Shown: piece by piece, positions 25,334-34,111 of the stretch
How the letters are laid out: each line of letters begins with the position of its first letter
Numbering within the stretch: the first letter of the stretch is position 1
Source of the DNA: Streptomyces sp. APSN-46.1
GTDB taxonomy: Bacteria > Actinomycetota > Actinomycetes > Streptomycetales > Streptomycetaceae
Direction of reading: 5' to 3'
Assembly: GCF_022815725.1 (NCBI RefSeq)
Contig: NZ_JALGRF010000006.1
Coordinates: 124,001-188,000, forward strand
DNA length: 64,000 nt
Translations under genes and position numbers: made by a program
The notes under the pieces: generated by a model
Database searches by the model: none
The model's input: the letters and a program-made list of their open reading frames with translations, nothing else
Told to the model about the DNA's origin: nothing

Positions 25334-26868
25334 CGGCCCTGTCCGCCGTTACCGCCGACACCCCGAGCCTGGTCCAGTCCGTCGACTGGCTCGCCATCGC
25401 GCCCGTGGTCGTCACCGCCACCGTCGCCCTCGTCGTGCTGGTCGCCGACCTCTTCGTACCGGAGAAGCGCAAGCCCCTGCTGGGCTGGCTCTCCGTGGCC
25501 GGCCTGGCCGCCGCGACCCTCCTCCTCCTGCCGCTGCGCGCCGGGAACCGGGCCACCTTCTGCCTGCCCGGCGACCCCGACGCGTGCAGCTACACCGCCG
25601 ACCACTTCACGCTGGTCATCCAATTCCTGGTGCTGGCCGGCGCCCTGGTCACCGCCCTGCTGTCGGTCACCGCCGTCCGTGACGCGCGCATGCCGGCCGG
25701 CGAGTACTGGTTCCTGCTGCTCTCCTCGGCGGCCGGCGCGGCCCTGCTGCCCGCCTCCCGCGACCTCGCCACGTTGATCGTGGCCCTCGAAGTGGCCTCG
25801 CTGCCCGCCTTCGCCCTCGTCGGCATGCGCCGCGGCGACCGGCTCTCCTCCGAGGCCGCCCTCAAGTTCTTCCTCTCCTCCGTCACCGCCACCGCCGTCT
25901 CGCTGCTCGGCGTCAGCTTCGTCTACGCCGCCACCGGCTCCCTGTACCTCACCCAGGTCGCCGACGGCCTCGAAGACGTCCCCGGGCAGCTCGACACCCT
26001 CGCGATGGCGGGCGTGGCGCTTACCCTCGTCGGCTTCGCCTTCAAGACCGCGGCCGTCCCCTTCCACTTCTGGGTGCCGGACACGTACGTCGGGGCGCCC
26101 CTGCCCATCGCCGGCTACCTGTCGGTGATCGGCAAGGCCGTCGGCTTCACCGGCCTCATCCTCGTCACGGTGATCGCCTTCCCGGCGTACTCCGAGATCT
26201 GGGGCCCGGCCCTCGCCGTCCTCGCCGCGCTCACCATGACGCTCGGCAACGCCGCCGCCCTGCGCCAGTCCGCCGACCGCGCGAACGGCGCCGTACGGCT
26301 GCTCGCCTGGTCCTCGGTCGGCCAGGCCGGCTATCTGCTGGTCCCGATCGCGGCCGCCGCGTACGGCGAGCGCGACCAGATCGGCTCCACCGTCGCGTAC
26401 GCGCTGATGTACGCCGTCGTGAACCTCGGCGCCTTCGCCGTGGCCGCGCTGGTCGCCCGTACCAAGCCGCTGCAGCGGATCCGCGACTACCGCGGCCTCT
26501 ACGCCGAGCGCCCGCTGGCCGCCCTCTCGCTGGCCTTCTTCCTGCTCTGCCTGGCCGGACTGCCGCCGGGCGTCATCGGGCTCTTCGCCAAGGTCATCGT
26601 CATCCAGGCCGCGGTCGACGCGGGTCTGGGCTGGCTGGCCGTGATCATGGCGATCAACGTCGTCATCGCCCTGTACTACTACCTGCGCTGGACGGCGCTG
26701 CTCTTCCGCGGCCCCGAGGAGGGCGCGGCCGCGGTCGCCGCCGCCCGTACGAGGGTCCCGCTGCCGGTCACGGCGGCGATCGCGCTCACGGCCGTCACCG
26801 CCGTGGTGCTCTCGGGCGCCCCGCAGCTGGTCCTGCGCTTCGCCTCGGGCAGCCTGTTCCCGCAGTAA
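25330..26868 (+). CDS. nuoN: NADH-quinone oxidoreductase subunit N
   Basis: Third antiporter-like subunit, 512 residues and about 14 helices. Conserved stretches are LIVALEVASLPAFALVGMRRGD (membrane Glu), FKTAAVPFHFWVPDTYVGAPLPIAGYLSVIGKA and LLAWSSVGQAGYLLVP. ATGA overlap with the nuoM stop. Last gene of the operon; a GC-rich hairpin follows. A hydrophilic loop containing two cysteines (TFCLPGDPDACSY) after the second helix is a feature of actinobacterial NuoN. Confidence 0.95.
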   Translation: MTALSAVTADTPSLVQSVDWLAIAPVVVTATVALVVLVADLFVPEKRKPLLGWLSVAGLAAATLLLLPLRAGNRATFCLPGDPDACSYTADHFTLVIQFLVLAGALVTALLSVTAVRDARMPAGEYWFLLLSSAAGAALLPASRDLATLIVALEVASLPAFALVGMRRGDRLSSEAALKFFLSSVTATAVSLLGVSFVYAATGSLYLTQVADGLEDVPGQLDTLAMAGVALTLVGFAFKTAAVPFHFWVPDTYVGAPLPIAGYLSVIGKAVGFTGLILVTVIAFPAYSEIWGPALAVLAALTMTLGNAAALRQSADRANGAVRLLAWSSVGQAGYLLVPIAAAAYGERDQIGSTVAYALMYAVVNLGAFAVAALVARTKPLQRIRDYRGLYAERPLAALSLAFFLLCLAGLPPGVIGLFAKVIVIQAAVDAGLGWLAVIMAINVVIALYYYLRWTALLFRGPEEGAAAVAAARTRVPLPVTAAIALTAVTAVVLSGAPQLVLRFASGSLFPQ

Positions 26869-26899
26869 GGCACCCGGACGGAGCAACGCCCGCCGTCGC

Positions 26900-26926
26900 C
26901 CCGCCGCCCCGCCCCGGGGGCGGCGG
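26900..26926 (+). terminator. Hairpin after the nuo operon
   Basis: ccgccgcccc/gggggcggcgg inverted repeat about 30 bp after the nuoN stop codon. Probable operon terminator. Confidence 0.6.
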
Positions 26927-27050
26927 CCCCGGCATGCCCGGGGAACCAGCAGCTCTCACCTGGCGTTGACCAGGAAGGGAGGGTCCACTGGACCGTAGAC
27001 CCTCAGATCCTGGACGGGGTCCCCCTGCCGCATCGTTTGGAGGGCGTACC

Positions 27051-27914
27051 GTGCACCGCCGGCACAACGGGCTGAAGACCGCCGTACTCCTCGGCGGGCT
27101 GTCCGCACTCATCATCCTCATCGGAAGCTTCTTCGGACGGGGCGGCCTCGTCATCGCCGTCCTGATCGCCCTCGGGACCAACGCCTACGCGTACTGGAAC
27201 AGCGACAAGCTGGCTCTACGCGCGATGCGTGCGCGCCCCGTCAGCGAGTTCGAGGCCCCCGGGCTCTACCGCATGGTGCGCGAGCTCTCCACGTCCGCGC
27301 GCCAGCCCATGCCCCGGCTCTACATCTCGCCGACCGAGGCCCCCAACGCGTTCGCCACCGGCCGCAACCCGCGCAACGCCGCGGTCTGCTGCACCGAGGG
27401 CATCCTGCGCATCCTCGACGAGCGCGAGCTGCGCGGGGTCATCGGCCATGAGCTCAGCCACGTCTACAACCGCGACATCCTCATCTCCTCCGTCGCCGGA
27501 GCACTGGCCTCCGTGATCATGTTCCTGGTGAACTTCGCCTGGCTGATCCCGGTCGGCCGGTCGAGCGACGACGAGGGTCCGGGCCTCTTCGGTATGCTGA
27601 TGATCATGATCTTGGGCCCGCTGGCGGCGTCCGTGATCCAGCTGGCGATCAGCCGCTCGCGCGAGTACGAGGCCGACGCGTCCGGCGCCCAGCTCACGGG
27701 CGACCCGCTCGCCCTGGCCAGGGCCCTGCGCAAGCTGGACGCCGGCACCAAGCAGCTCCCGCTGCCGCCGGAGCCCCGGCTGGAGGCCGCGAGCCACATG
27801 ATGATCGCGAACCCCTTCCGGCCGGGCCAAGGCATGTCGCGGATGTTCTCGACCCACCCCCCGATGGCCGAGCGGATCGCCCGGCTCGAACAGATGGCAG
27901 GCCACAGGCAGTGA
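27051..27914 (+). CDS. htpX: HtpX-like M48 membrane metalloprotease
   Basis: Integral-membrane zinc endopeptidase of the HtpX/M48B family, which degrades damaged membrane proteins. 287 residues; two N-terminal helices (about 8-48), zinc motif HELSH at 133-137 with the active site facing the cytosol, two further helices (about 142-200), and the third ligand in SREYEADASG near residue 205. C-terminal FSTHPPMAERIARLE is diagnostic. GTG start with GGAGGG 7 nt upstream. It overlaps the start of the yccF-like gene by 4 nt. Its position directly after a respiratory operon may reflect membrane-protein quality control, but that is only context. Confidence 0.94.
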   Translation: MHRRHNGLKTAVLLGGLSALIILIGSFFGRGGLVIAVLIALGTNAYAYWNSDKLALRAMRARPVSEFEAPGLYRMVRELSTSARQPMPRLYISPTEAPNAFATGRNPRNAAVCCTEGILRILDERELRGVIGHELSHVYNRDILISSVAGALASVIMFLVNFAWLIPVGRSSDDEGPGLFGMLMIMILGPLAASVIQLAISRSREYEADASGAQLTGDPLALARALRKLDAGTKQLPLPPEPRLEAASHMMIANPFRPGQGMSRMFSTHPPMAERIARLEQMAGHRQ

Positions 27915-28303
27915 AGACAATCCTCAACGTCATTTGGCTCATACTCAGCGGCGTCTGGCTGTTCCTGGGGTACTGCCTGGCGGGCGTGCTCCTCTGCATC
28001 ACCATCATCGGCATCCCCTTCGGCATCGCCGCCTTCCGCATCGCGGTGTACGCCCTCTGGCCCTTCGGCTACACCACGGTCGAGCGCCGCGACGCGGGCG
28101 CCGCCTCTTGTGTCGGCAACGTCCTGTGGCTCGTCCTGGCCGGCTGGTGGCTGGCCCTGAGCCACATCGTCACCGGCATCGCCCTCTGCGTCACGATCAT
28201 CGGGATCCCCTTCGGCATCGCTAACTTCAAGATGGTCCCGCTGTCCCTGCTCCCGCTGGGCCGCGAAATCGTCCGGACGGACGCGCCGTTCGCCTCCCGC
28301 TGA
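27911..28303 (+). CDS. yccF: YccF-domain inner membrane protein
   Basis: A 130-residue membrane protein with two copies of the YccF (DUF307) unit. Each copy includes a hydrophobic helix followed by the motif GIPFGIAAFRI / GIPFGIANFKM. Four helices in total. Function unknown. The GTG start overlaps the htpX stop, so the two are co-translated. The two copies are visibly similar (WLFLGYCLAGVLLCITIIG against WWLALSHIVTGIALCVTIIG). Confidence 0.85.
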   Translation: MKTILNVIWLILSGVWLFLGYCLAGVLLCITIIGIPFGIAAFRIAVYALWPFGYTTVERRDAGAASCVGNVLWLVLAGWWLALSHIVTGIALCVTIIGIPFGIANFKMVPLSLLPLGREIVRTDAPFASR

Positions 28304-28363
28304 GCGGCTGACCGATTCGCGCAGGTCAGGGCGATTGTCAGTGGGGTCGTTCACCATGAACAC

Positions 28364-28525
28364 ATGACCGAGACAGAGCAGTCGCCGCAGCAGCCACCGC
28401 AGCAGTCCGCACCTGGAGTACGCCAGTCATCGGCCCCGGGGCGTGAGTTCGTACGGCAGGACCTCGTATGGCAGGACCTGGTACCACAGGGCCTCGTACG
28501 GCAGGACCTCATACCCCGGGCGTGA
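28364..28525 (+). CDS. Possible small Gln-rich ORF with 15-bp repeats
   Basis: An ATG-initiated frame of 53 codons reads MTETEQSPQQPPQQSAPGV, then about four repeats of the type VRQDL / VWQDL / VPQGL / VRQDL encoded by imperfect 15-bp units (28450-28512). It overlaps the tail of the convergent permease gene by 17 bp and has no strong ribosome site. It may be only a repeat-containing intergenic sequence. I do not recognise a family. Confidence 0.3.
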   Translation: MTETEQSPQQPPQQSAPGVRQSSAPGREFVRQDLVWQDLVPQGLVRQDLIPRA

Positions 28526-29762
28526 CCCGCTTGCGCATGCCGTAGGCCAGCGCGCCGAGCGCGAGTACCGCCGCCCCCGCGATCGCCGAGGCGGCAGGCA
28601 GCGCGCAGGCGAGCACCACACAGCCGGACAGCCCGACCGCTGCCACGGCCCGACCCTTGACAGCTGAATCAAGAGTCCACGCGGAGGCGTTCGCGATCGC
28701 GTAGTAGGCCAGCACTCCGAAGGAGGAGAAGCCGATCGCGCCCCGCAGATCACCGGTGGCCGCGAGCGCCGCCACCACCGCCCCCACGGCCAGCTCCGCG
28801 TGGTGCGGGACCTGATACCGGGGATGTACGGCGGCCAGCGCGCGCGGGAGATGGCCGTCCCGGGCCATCGCCAGTACCGTCCGCGACACCCCGAGGACGA
28901 GGGCGAGCAGCGAGCCCAGCGCGGCCAGCGCCGCGCCCACCCGGACGACGGGGGCCAGTCCGGGCCATCCGGCCGCGCGCACGGCGTCGGCCAGCGGGGC
29001 CGTGGACCCCGCCAGACCGTCGGCGCCGAGCACCGACAGCGCCGCCACCGCCACGGCGGCGTACACGAGCAGGGCGATCCCCAGGGCGAGCGGGACCGCC
29101 CGCGGGATCGTGTGCTCCGGATCGCGCACCTCCTCACCCAGGGTGGTGATCCGGGCGTACCCCGCGAAGGCGAAGAACAGCAGCCCGGCCGCCTGTAGCA
29201 GCCCGCCGGCGGCCCAGTCCCCGGGGGCCCCGCCGTCCAGCCGCCCGGCATCGGCCGCGCCGGAGGACAAGCACGCCACGACGACCCCGGCCAGTACGGC
29301 CAGTACCACCGCCACGATCACCCGGGCGATCCGGGCGGACTTCTGCATGCCGCCGTAGTTCGCGGCGGTCAGCGCCACCACCGCCGCGACGGCCACCGCG
29401 TGCTGCTGCCCGGGCCAGGCGTAGGCCCCGACTGTGAGCGCCATCGCCGCGCAGGATGCCGTCTTGCCGACCACGAAGCCCCAGCCCGCCAGATACCCCC
29501 AGAAGGGCCCGAGCCGTTCGCGCCCGTACACGTAGGTCCCGCCGGAGGCCGGATAGCGGGCGGCCAGCCGCGCCGAGGAGTGCGCGTTGCAGTAGGCCAC
29601 GAGGGCCGCCAGCCCGAGGGCCGTGAGGAGCGCGCCCCCCGCCGGTCCCGCCGCGCCTGCCGCCGGGGCGAGCGCGGCGAAGATACCGGCCCCGACCATC
29701 GCGCCCAGTCCGACGACGACGGCGTCGAAGACCCCCAGCGTGCGCTTCAACTCGTTGTCCAC
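28509..29762 (-). CDS. APC-family amino acid permease
   Basis: Amino acid/polyamine transporter of 417 residues with about twelve helices. The first helix carries the family motif (VVVGLGAMVGAGIFAAL), followed by ARYPASGGTYVYGRERLGPFWGYLAGW and FFAFAGYARITTLGEEVRDPEHTIPRA, all typical of APC transporters. It ends at ALAYGMRKRVTPGV. The ATG at 29762 is the first residue of a well-formed start (MDNELKRTLGVFDAV). Substrate not assignable. It is separated from the SulP gene by 75 bp on the same strand, so the two could be co-transcribed. Confidence 0.88.
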   Translation of the reverse strand: MDNELKRTLGVFDAVVVGLGAMVGAGIFAALAPAAGAAGPAGGALLTALGLAALVAYCNAHSSARLAARYPASGGTYVYGRERLGPFWGYLAGWGFVVGKTASCAAMALTVGAYAWPGQQHAVAVAAVVALTAANYGGMQKSARIARVIVAVVLAVLAGVVVACLSSGAADAGRLDGGAPGDWAAGGLLQAAGLLFFAFAGYARITTLGEEVRDPEHTIPRAVPLALGIALLVYAAVAVAALSVLGADGLAGSTAPLADAVRAAGWPGLAPVVRVGAALAALGSLLALVLGVSRTVLAMARDGHLPRALAAVHPRYQVPHHAELAVGAVVAALAATGDLRGAIGFSSFGVLAYYAIANASAWTLDSAVKGRAVAAVGLSGCVVLACALPAASAIAGAAVLALGALAYGMRKRVTPGV

Positions 29763-29837
29763 GGGCGGAGGGTAACCGGGCCGGGTGACGGGCGGGTGGC
29801 CGGCCTCGCTCGGGCGGGACTTCGACGACAGGGGGGC

Positions 29838-31265
29838 CTAGGAGACGCCCTCGCGGCCGGGCAGCGGTGTCCGCTTGCGCTCCCACCCGTCGAGCGCGGT
29901 CAGACACGCGTGGTCGAGGTGGCGCAACCCGCTCAGGTCGAGCCGCACCGACGGCCCGTGGGGCAGCGCGTCAAGGGCGTCCAACAGCTTGGGCAGCCGC
30001 AGGAAGCTCGCGTTCCCCACGACCCGGACGCACAACTCCTCGCCCTCCCACACCTCCTCGATGTGCACATGGGAGGTCTCCCACGCGGCCTTGGCGACGG
30101 CCAGCCCCAGGCCGACGAGGACCCCCTCGAAGAGGTTGGTGGCCACGATCGCGGCGGCCGTCGCCACCAGCACCACCGCCTCGCCCCGGTGCGTCCGCCA
30201 CAGGGAGGCCACCGCGGCGGCCGGCAGCAGCTTCCAGCCGGCGTGCAGCAGCACCCCGGCGAGCGCGGCGAGCGGCACCACCTCCAGCGCCTGGGGGAGT
30301 GCCACGGCGAACAGCAGCAGCCAGCCGCCGTGCAGGATCCGGGCCGCGCGGGTGCGCGCCCCCGCCTCCACGTTGGCGGCGCTGCGCACGATCACGGCGG
30401 TCATCGGCAGCGCCCCCAGCAGCCCGCAGACGGCGTTGCCGAAGCCCTGGGCCACGAGTTCGCGGTCGTAGTCGGTGCGGTCCCCGTCGTGCATCCGGTC
30501 CACGGCGGCCGCGCTGAACAGCGTCTCGGCGGAGGCGATCAGCGCGAGCGCGACCACGGTACCGACGGCCCCGACCGAGGCCAGCACCCTGAAGTCCCCC
30601 CAGGCGGGCAGGGATACGGCCGCCAGCACCCCCGTGACCCGGACCTTCGCCACCGGCAGCCCCAGCAGCGCGGCAGCGGCGGTGGCGGCCGCCACCCCGA
30701 CCAGCGCGCCCGGCACGAGCCGCAGCCGGGCGGGCATCCGGGGCCACGCCACCAGGACGGCCACGGTCCCGGCCCCCAGCGCCACGGCGGCCCAGTCGGC
30801 CTGCCCGCCGAGCGCGGTCATCCCGCCGAGCTTCCCCAGGGTGTCCCCCGGCGCGGGGACACCGCCCAGCGCGTACAGCTGCCCGGCGATCAGCACGAGC
30901 CCGATCCCGGCCAGCATCCCCTGCACGACGGCGACGGAGATAGCCCGGAACCACCGTCCGAGCCGCAGCACACCCATGCCCAGCTGCACCGCCCCGGCAG
31001 CCAGCACCAGGATCCCGAGCGCGGCCAGGCCGTACGCCCGCACCGCCTCGTAGACGAGCACCGTGAGCCCGGCCGCCGGGCCGCTGACCTGGAGCGAGCT
31101 CCCCCGGAACCACCCGGTGACCAGCCCGCCGGCCACTCCGGTGACGATCCCCAGCTCGGCCGGCACCCCCGAGGCGACGGCGACGCCCACGCAGAGCGGC
31201 AGCGCCACCAGCGCGACGACGACGGACGCCCCGAAGTCTTCGCGGAAACTGCCGGCCCCAGGCAT
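29838..31265 (-). CDS. SulP-family anion transporter with STAS domain
   Basis: Inner-membrane SLC26/SulP transporter of 475 residues, moving sulfate, bicarbonate or related anions. The N-terminus FREDFGASVVVALVALPLCVGVAVASG and the GSSLQVSGPAAGLTVLV segment mark the family. About ten to twelve helices are followed by a short C-terminal STAS-like region (VRVVGNASFLRLPKLLDALDALPHG, LDLSGLRHLDHACLTALDGW). ATG 31265 is preferred; the frame is open to 31742 but the extra sequence is Arg-rich read-through. No carbonic anhydrase gene is adjacent. Confidence 0.9.
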   Translation of the reverse strand: MPGAGSFREDFGASVVVALVALPLCVGVAVASGVPAELGIVTGVAGGLVTGWFRGSSLQVSGPAAGLTVLVYEAVRAYGLAALGILVLAAGAVQLGMGVLRLGRWFRAISVAVVQGMLAGIGLVLIAGQLYALGGVPAPGDTLGKLGGMTALGGQADWAAVALGAGTVAVLVAWPRMPARLRLVPGALVGVAAATAAAALLGLPVAKVRVTGVLAAVSLPAWGDFRVLASVGAVGTVVALALIASAETLFSAAAVDRMHDGDRTDYDRELVAQGFGNAVCGLLGALPMTAVIVRSAANVEAGARTRAARILHGGWLLLFAVALPQALEVVPLAALAGVLLHAGWKLLPAAAVASLWRTHRGEAVVLVATAAAIVATNLFEGVLVGLGLAVAKAAWETSHVHIEEVWEGEELCVRVVGNASFLRLPKLLDALDALPHGPSVRLDLSGLRHLDHACLTALDGWERKRTPLPGREGVS

Positions 31266-31663
31266 GCGAGAACCCCCTGCCACACGGTGATGGATGCCAC
31301 CCCAGCGTGCTGGGGCGCATCCACCCACGCCTAGTGACCACAGGGGGCCCACGAAGGGGCGTGCGCCGCGCACGCCCCGCACACACCCTCCGCGCCCCGA
31401 CGGGCAGCGGCACGGCACGACGCGCCGATCGCTGCCCATTCGAGTCTCCGACCTGCACTTACGTGGATACAGTGCCGTTGACCTGCCAAAACTACATTTA
31501 GTAGTTGTCGTGTTCCTCAGCATTTTCACGCTCCTCGTGCCCTGCCTGTGCCCTCGGGACGGCCTGTCCCGCGTTCGTGCGAGGTCTGCGAGAACGCCGA
31601 GCCCCGTGCGTGGCAGGGGCCTAGGGTGGGCGGCGGTTCGGCAGGGACTGTGCTCCCGGTCAG
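31266..31663. other. Intergenic region, SulP gene to MFS gene
   Basis: A 398-bp gap upstream of both the minus-strand SulP gene and the plus-strand MFS gene. It holds a 10-bp-arm hairpin (31356-31378) and an AT-richer patch at about 31475-31535 (ttgacctgccaaaactacattt) that could hold a promoter, although no well-spaced -10 could be assigned. It marks the left edge of the accessory island. Confidence 0.5.
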
Positions 31664-32929
31664 ATGCGGCACGCCCCGGAGGGCACATTGGGTTACCTGA
31701 CGCTGCTTCGGCAGCGGCCCGTACTGGTGCTGTGGCTCGCACAGAGCCTCTCCGTCCTCGGGGACCGCCTCTATGCCCTCGCGGTCATGTGGGTCGTCTA
31801 CGCCGCGACGGGCTCGGCCTCGCTCATGGGCATGGTCGCGGTGGCCGAGTCGCTTCCGTACATCGTGCTCGGCACTCTGGGCCGCCGGCTCGTCTCGCGC
31901 TTTTCCTCGTACCGCGCACTCGCATGGGTCGACGGGGCGCGGGCGGCGGTCGCGGTCGCGCTTCCGTTCCTGTGGTCACCGGACGCGCGAGGCATCGTGC
32001 TGCTGCTCGCCGGTGTGCTGCTCCTCGGCACGCTCGGGGCACTCTTCGACCCCAACCTCGGCGCGCTGGTGCCCGATCTTGTTGAGCCCGAGCGGGTGCA
32101 GCAGATCACTGGTCTCCTCGACCTCACGGGCCGCATCGCCCGCATCGCGGGCCCGGCCAGCATCGGTCTGCTGCTGCTCTTCGTCTCCGAGGTACAGCTC
32201 TTCGCCCTGAACGGCGCAACGTTCGGCGTGTCCGCCGTGGTGCTGCGCTGGCTGGCCCGCCGCAACGCAACCGCGGCTGGCCCTCCCGTCGAGCGCCCTG
32301 GGGGCAGGGCGCGATCGTCGGTCCGAGCGTGGCCAGTGCTGCGTGAGCACCCGCGGGTCGGGCTGGCGATCGGCCTGCACGGTGTAGCCCTGTACTGCTC
32401 GGCTGTGACTGCCATCGGTATGCCTGCCCTGCTCGCCACCCGGTACGGGGCGGGCGCCGCGGTGTACGGACTCGTCACGGCGGCGATGGGCATCGGGGCG
32501 CTGCTCGGTAACCCTCTCGCGAGCAACCGACGCTCGGGCGGCTGGCTGACCGTCTATTGCGGTGCGTGGGCCGTACAGGGCGCGGCGACGGCCTGCATGG
32601 GCCTGGTGCTCGATCTGCCCGCGCTGCTGCTGCTGTCCCTGCTGACGGGCAGCGTCACGCCGGCTACGAGCGTCACCCTGCGCGCGCACCTCGGCGCGTT
32701 CGCCCCGACGGAACGGCTGCGCCTGATGTCCGTCGATCAGACGGTGATCCGGACGGGCGGAACGGCCGGAATGCTGCTCCTGCCGCTGCTGGTGGATGCT
32801 TCGCCACGGGGGGCCTTTTTCGCGGGCGGGCTCATGGTCACCGGGACCGCGCTCGGTGCCTTGCTGGCCGCCACACGACTGCGGCGGCGGGATGCCGCTC
32901 TGCCTGCTCTCTCTACGGCAAGCGGATGA
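31664..32929 (+). CDS. MFS exporter (MFS_3/enterobactin-exporter type)
   Basis: Major-facilitator membrane protein of 421 residues and about twelve helices. The N-terminal FLGDRLYA-like signature of the MFS_3 group is seen as WLAQSLSVLGDRLYALAVMWVVYAATGSASLMG, and VIRTGGTAGMLLLPLLVDASP closes the C-terminal half. The ATG at 31664 lacks a good ribosome site. TTG 31688 has GGAGGG 5-6 nt upstream and is a serious alternative that removes eight residues. Substrate unknown; small-molecule export is likely. It stands at the left border of the island and ends 24 bp before the tRNA-like sequence. Confidence 0.82.
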   Translation: MRHAPEGTLGYLTLLRQRPVLVLWLAQSLSVLGDRLYALAVMWVVYAATGSASLMGMVAVAESLPYIVLGTLGRRLVSRFSSYRALAWVDGARAAVAVALPFLWSPDARGIVLLLAGVLLLGTLGALFDPNLGALVPDLVEPERVQQITGLLDLTGRIARIAGPASIGLLLLFVSEVQLFALNGATFGVSAVVLRWLARRNATAAGPPVERPGGRARSSVRAWPVLREHPRVGLAIGLHGVALYCSAVTAIGMPALLATRYGAGAAVYGLVTAAMGIGALLGNPLASNRRSGGWLTVYCGAWAVQGAATACMGLVLDLPALLLLSLLTGSVTPATSVTLRAHLGAFAPTERLRLMSVDQTVIRTGGTAGMLLLPLLVDASPRGAFFAGGLMVTGTALGALLAATRLRRRDAALPALSTASG

Positions 32930-32952
32930 ACCACGGTCCCAAACGTTGAAGG

Positions 32953-33028
32953 GGCGGGGCGGCCGGATTCGAACCGGCGTCCTCCTCCATGCTGTGTAGG
33001 CGCACTACCTCTGTGCTACGACCCCGCC
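32953..33028 (-). tRNA. Degenerate tRNA or tRNA-like structure
   Basis: Read on the minus strand, it has a perfect 7-bp acceptor-like stem (GGCGGGG/CCCCGCC), a D arm gcac-agaggta-gtgc and a T arm gccgg-ttcgaat-ccggc with a canonical loop. The arms do not fit a normal tRNA: three extra bases sit between acceptor and D stem, two extra lie between T arm and acceptor, the anticodon stem has an A-G mismatch, and the base before the would-be anticodon (AGC) is C instead of the invariant U33. CCA is not encoded. It may be a decayed tRNA, an unusual element-borne tRNA or an att relic. Confidence 0.4.
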
Positions 33029-33160
33029 TTGCAGTGATCATAGGCAGCCTGCCCCGCCACAGGGCCAGCGATTTGTCAGAACCTATGTCCGATTCCTAAG
33101 AGTTCAGGCCAGTGGCCTTGAAGGCGTGGAGTTCGGTAGTGAGGCCGATCGAGCCAGTTG

Positions 33161-33910
33161 TCAGCTCTCGATCGGGTCCGATGCGAAGTAGGCCCGCATG
33201 GCATTCGCGAAAACGTCGGTTGCGGTATCGAGCCGCTCAAGGGCAGCACGTAGACCGGCCTCGGGATCCTCAGGCACCCGCCTTAGAAGCACCGCGACGG
33301 GTGGCTGCCGGGCCACATCATCCGCCGATCCTGACGGCGGCTGGTTGACTGGCGGCGTGGACCGGGGTACCCGGCGCGGCAGGGGCTCGGCGGAGCCCTC
33401 TGCTGTACTCCGTACCAGCGGTACGGGTTGCGGCGGCGGAGCAAGCCGCAACGGGCGCCGTACCCACATGCAGGCCCGCATGAACGGCCTAGTCATGGAG
33501 GCTACTTCCCCGAACGTCGCGAGCAGCGGCTCGGGTCCGGTGGCAACGAGGGCGGCGCCGGCCTCGCCGAGACGACGGCGGGCCTGGTCCACCTGTTCAG
33601 CCGCGTGACGGACGGGATCCTCCAGCCCGTCAGACGGTTCGAGGTGGTATTGCGCCGCACGGTGCCGCGCCGCGGAAAGCAGCGCGTGACCGGCATCGAG
33701 CAGCCCATACGCAGCAGCGTGAGCAGCGGCGGCAGCGGCCCGCTCCGTCGTCCGCAGCGCGTGAGCATGCTGAGCCCTCGCCTGAACCTGAGCGGCGGCG
33801 AGGGCGTTGTCAGCTGCGCGGCGGGCGGCGCGGGCCTGTAAGTACACAGCGGGGATACCGAAACCGGCAACCGCAGCCGAGGCGGTCGAGGCGAGCTCTC
33901 CGAGGTTCAT
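33161..33910 (-). CDS. Hypothetical protein, N-terminal membrane anchor and coiled coil
   Basis: I do not recognise this 249-residue protein. Residues about 5-28 are weakly hydrophobic (STASAAVAGFGIPAVYLQAR) and could anchor it, followed by an Ala-rich helical region (30-130) likely to form a coiled coil. Then come Arg/Pro-rich linkers (150-200) and a helical C-terminus ending YFASDPIES. No enzymatic motif. It sits alone inside the island, convergent with the MFS gene across the tRNA-like sequence. Similar small membrane-coil proteins occur in actinobacterial integrative elements, but a specific role cannot be stated. Confidence 0.6.
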   Translation of the reverse strand: MNLGELASTASAAVAGFGIPAVYLQARAARRAADNALAAAQVQARAQHAHALRTTERAAAAAAHAAAYGLLDAGHALLSAARHRAAQYHLEPSDGLEDPVRHAAEQVDQARRRLGEAGAALVATGPEPLLATFGEVASMTRPFMRACMWVRRPLRLAPPPQPVPLVRSTAEGSAEPLPRRVPRSTPPVNQPPSGSADDVARQPPVAVLLRRVPEDPEAGLRAALERLDTATDVFANAMRAYFASDPIES

Positions 33911-34050
33911 GACAGGTCATAATGCAACCCTCGACTGACAAGACCACCCATGCACGTGGCCAAGGGCTCTGCGGACAGACCTCTGGGGTTTCCACGGGTG
34001 CGCTAGATCACTCGCCTCATGCAGCCCAAACAGTTCTCAGGAGCGACGCG

Positions 34051-34092
34051 CCTCACCCCTCGCCGGTGGTGCAGGTCCTGCGAGGGGTGAGG
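34051..34092 (-). terminator. Hairpin terminator of the island operon
   Basis: A perfect 13-bp inverted repeat (34051-34063 and 34080-34092) lies about 20 bp after the stop of the gene at 34112-34564. Confidence 0.7.
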
Positions 34093-34111
34093 GCTTAGGG
34101 AGACTGGCCGG

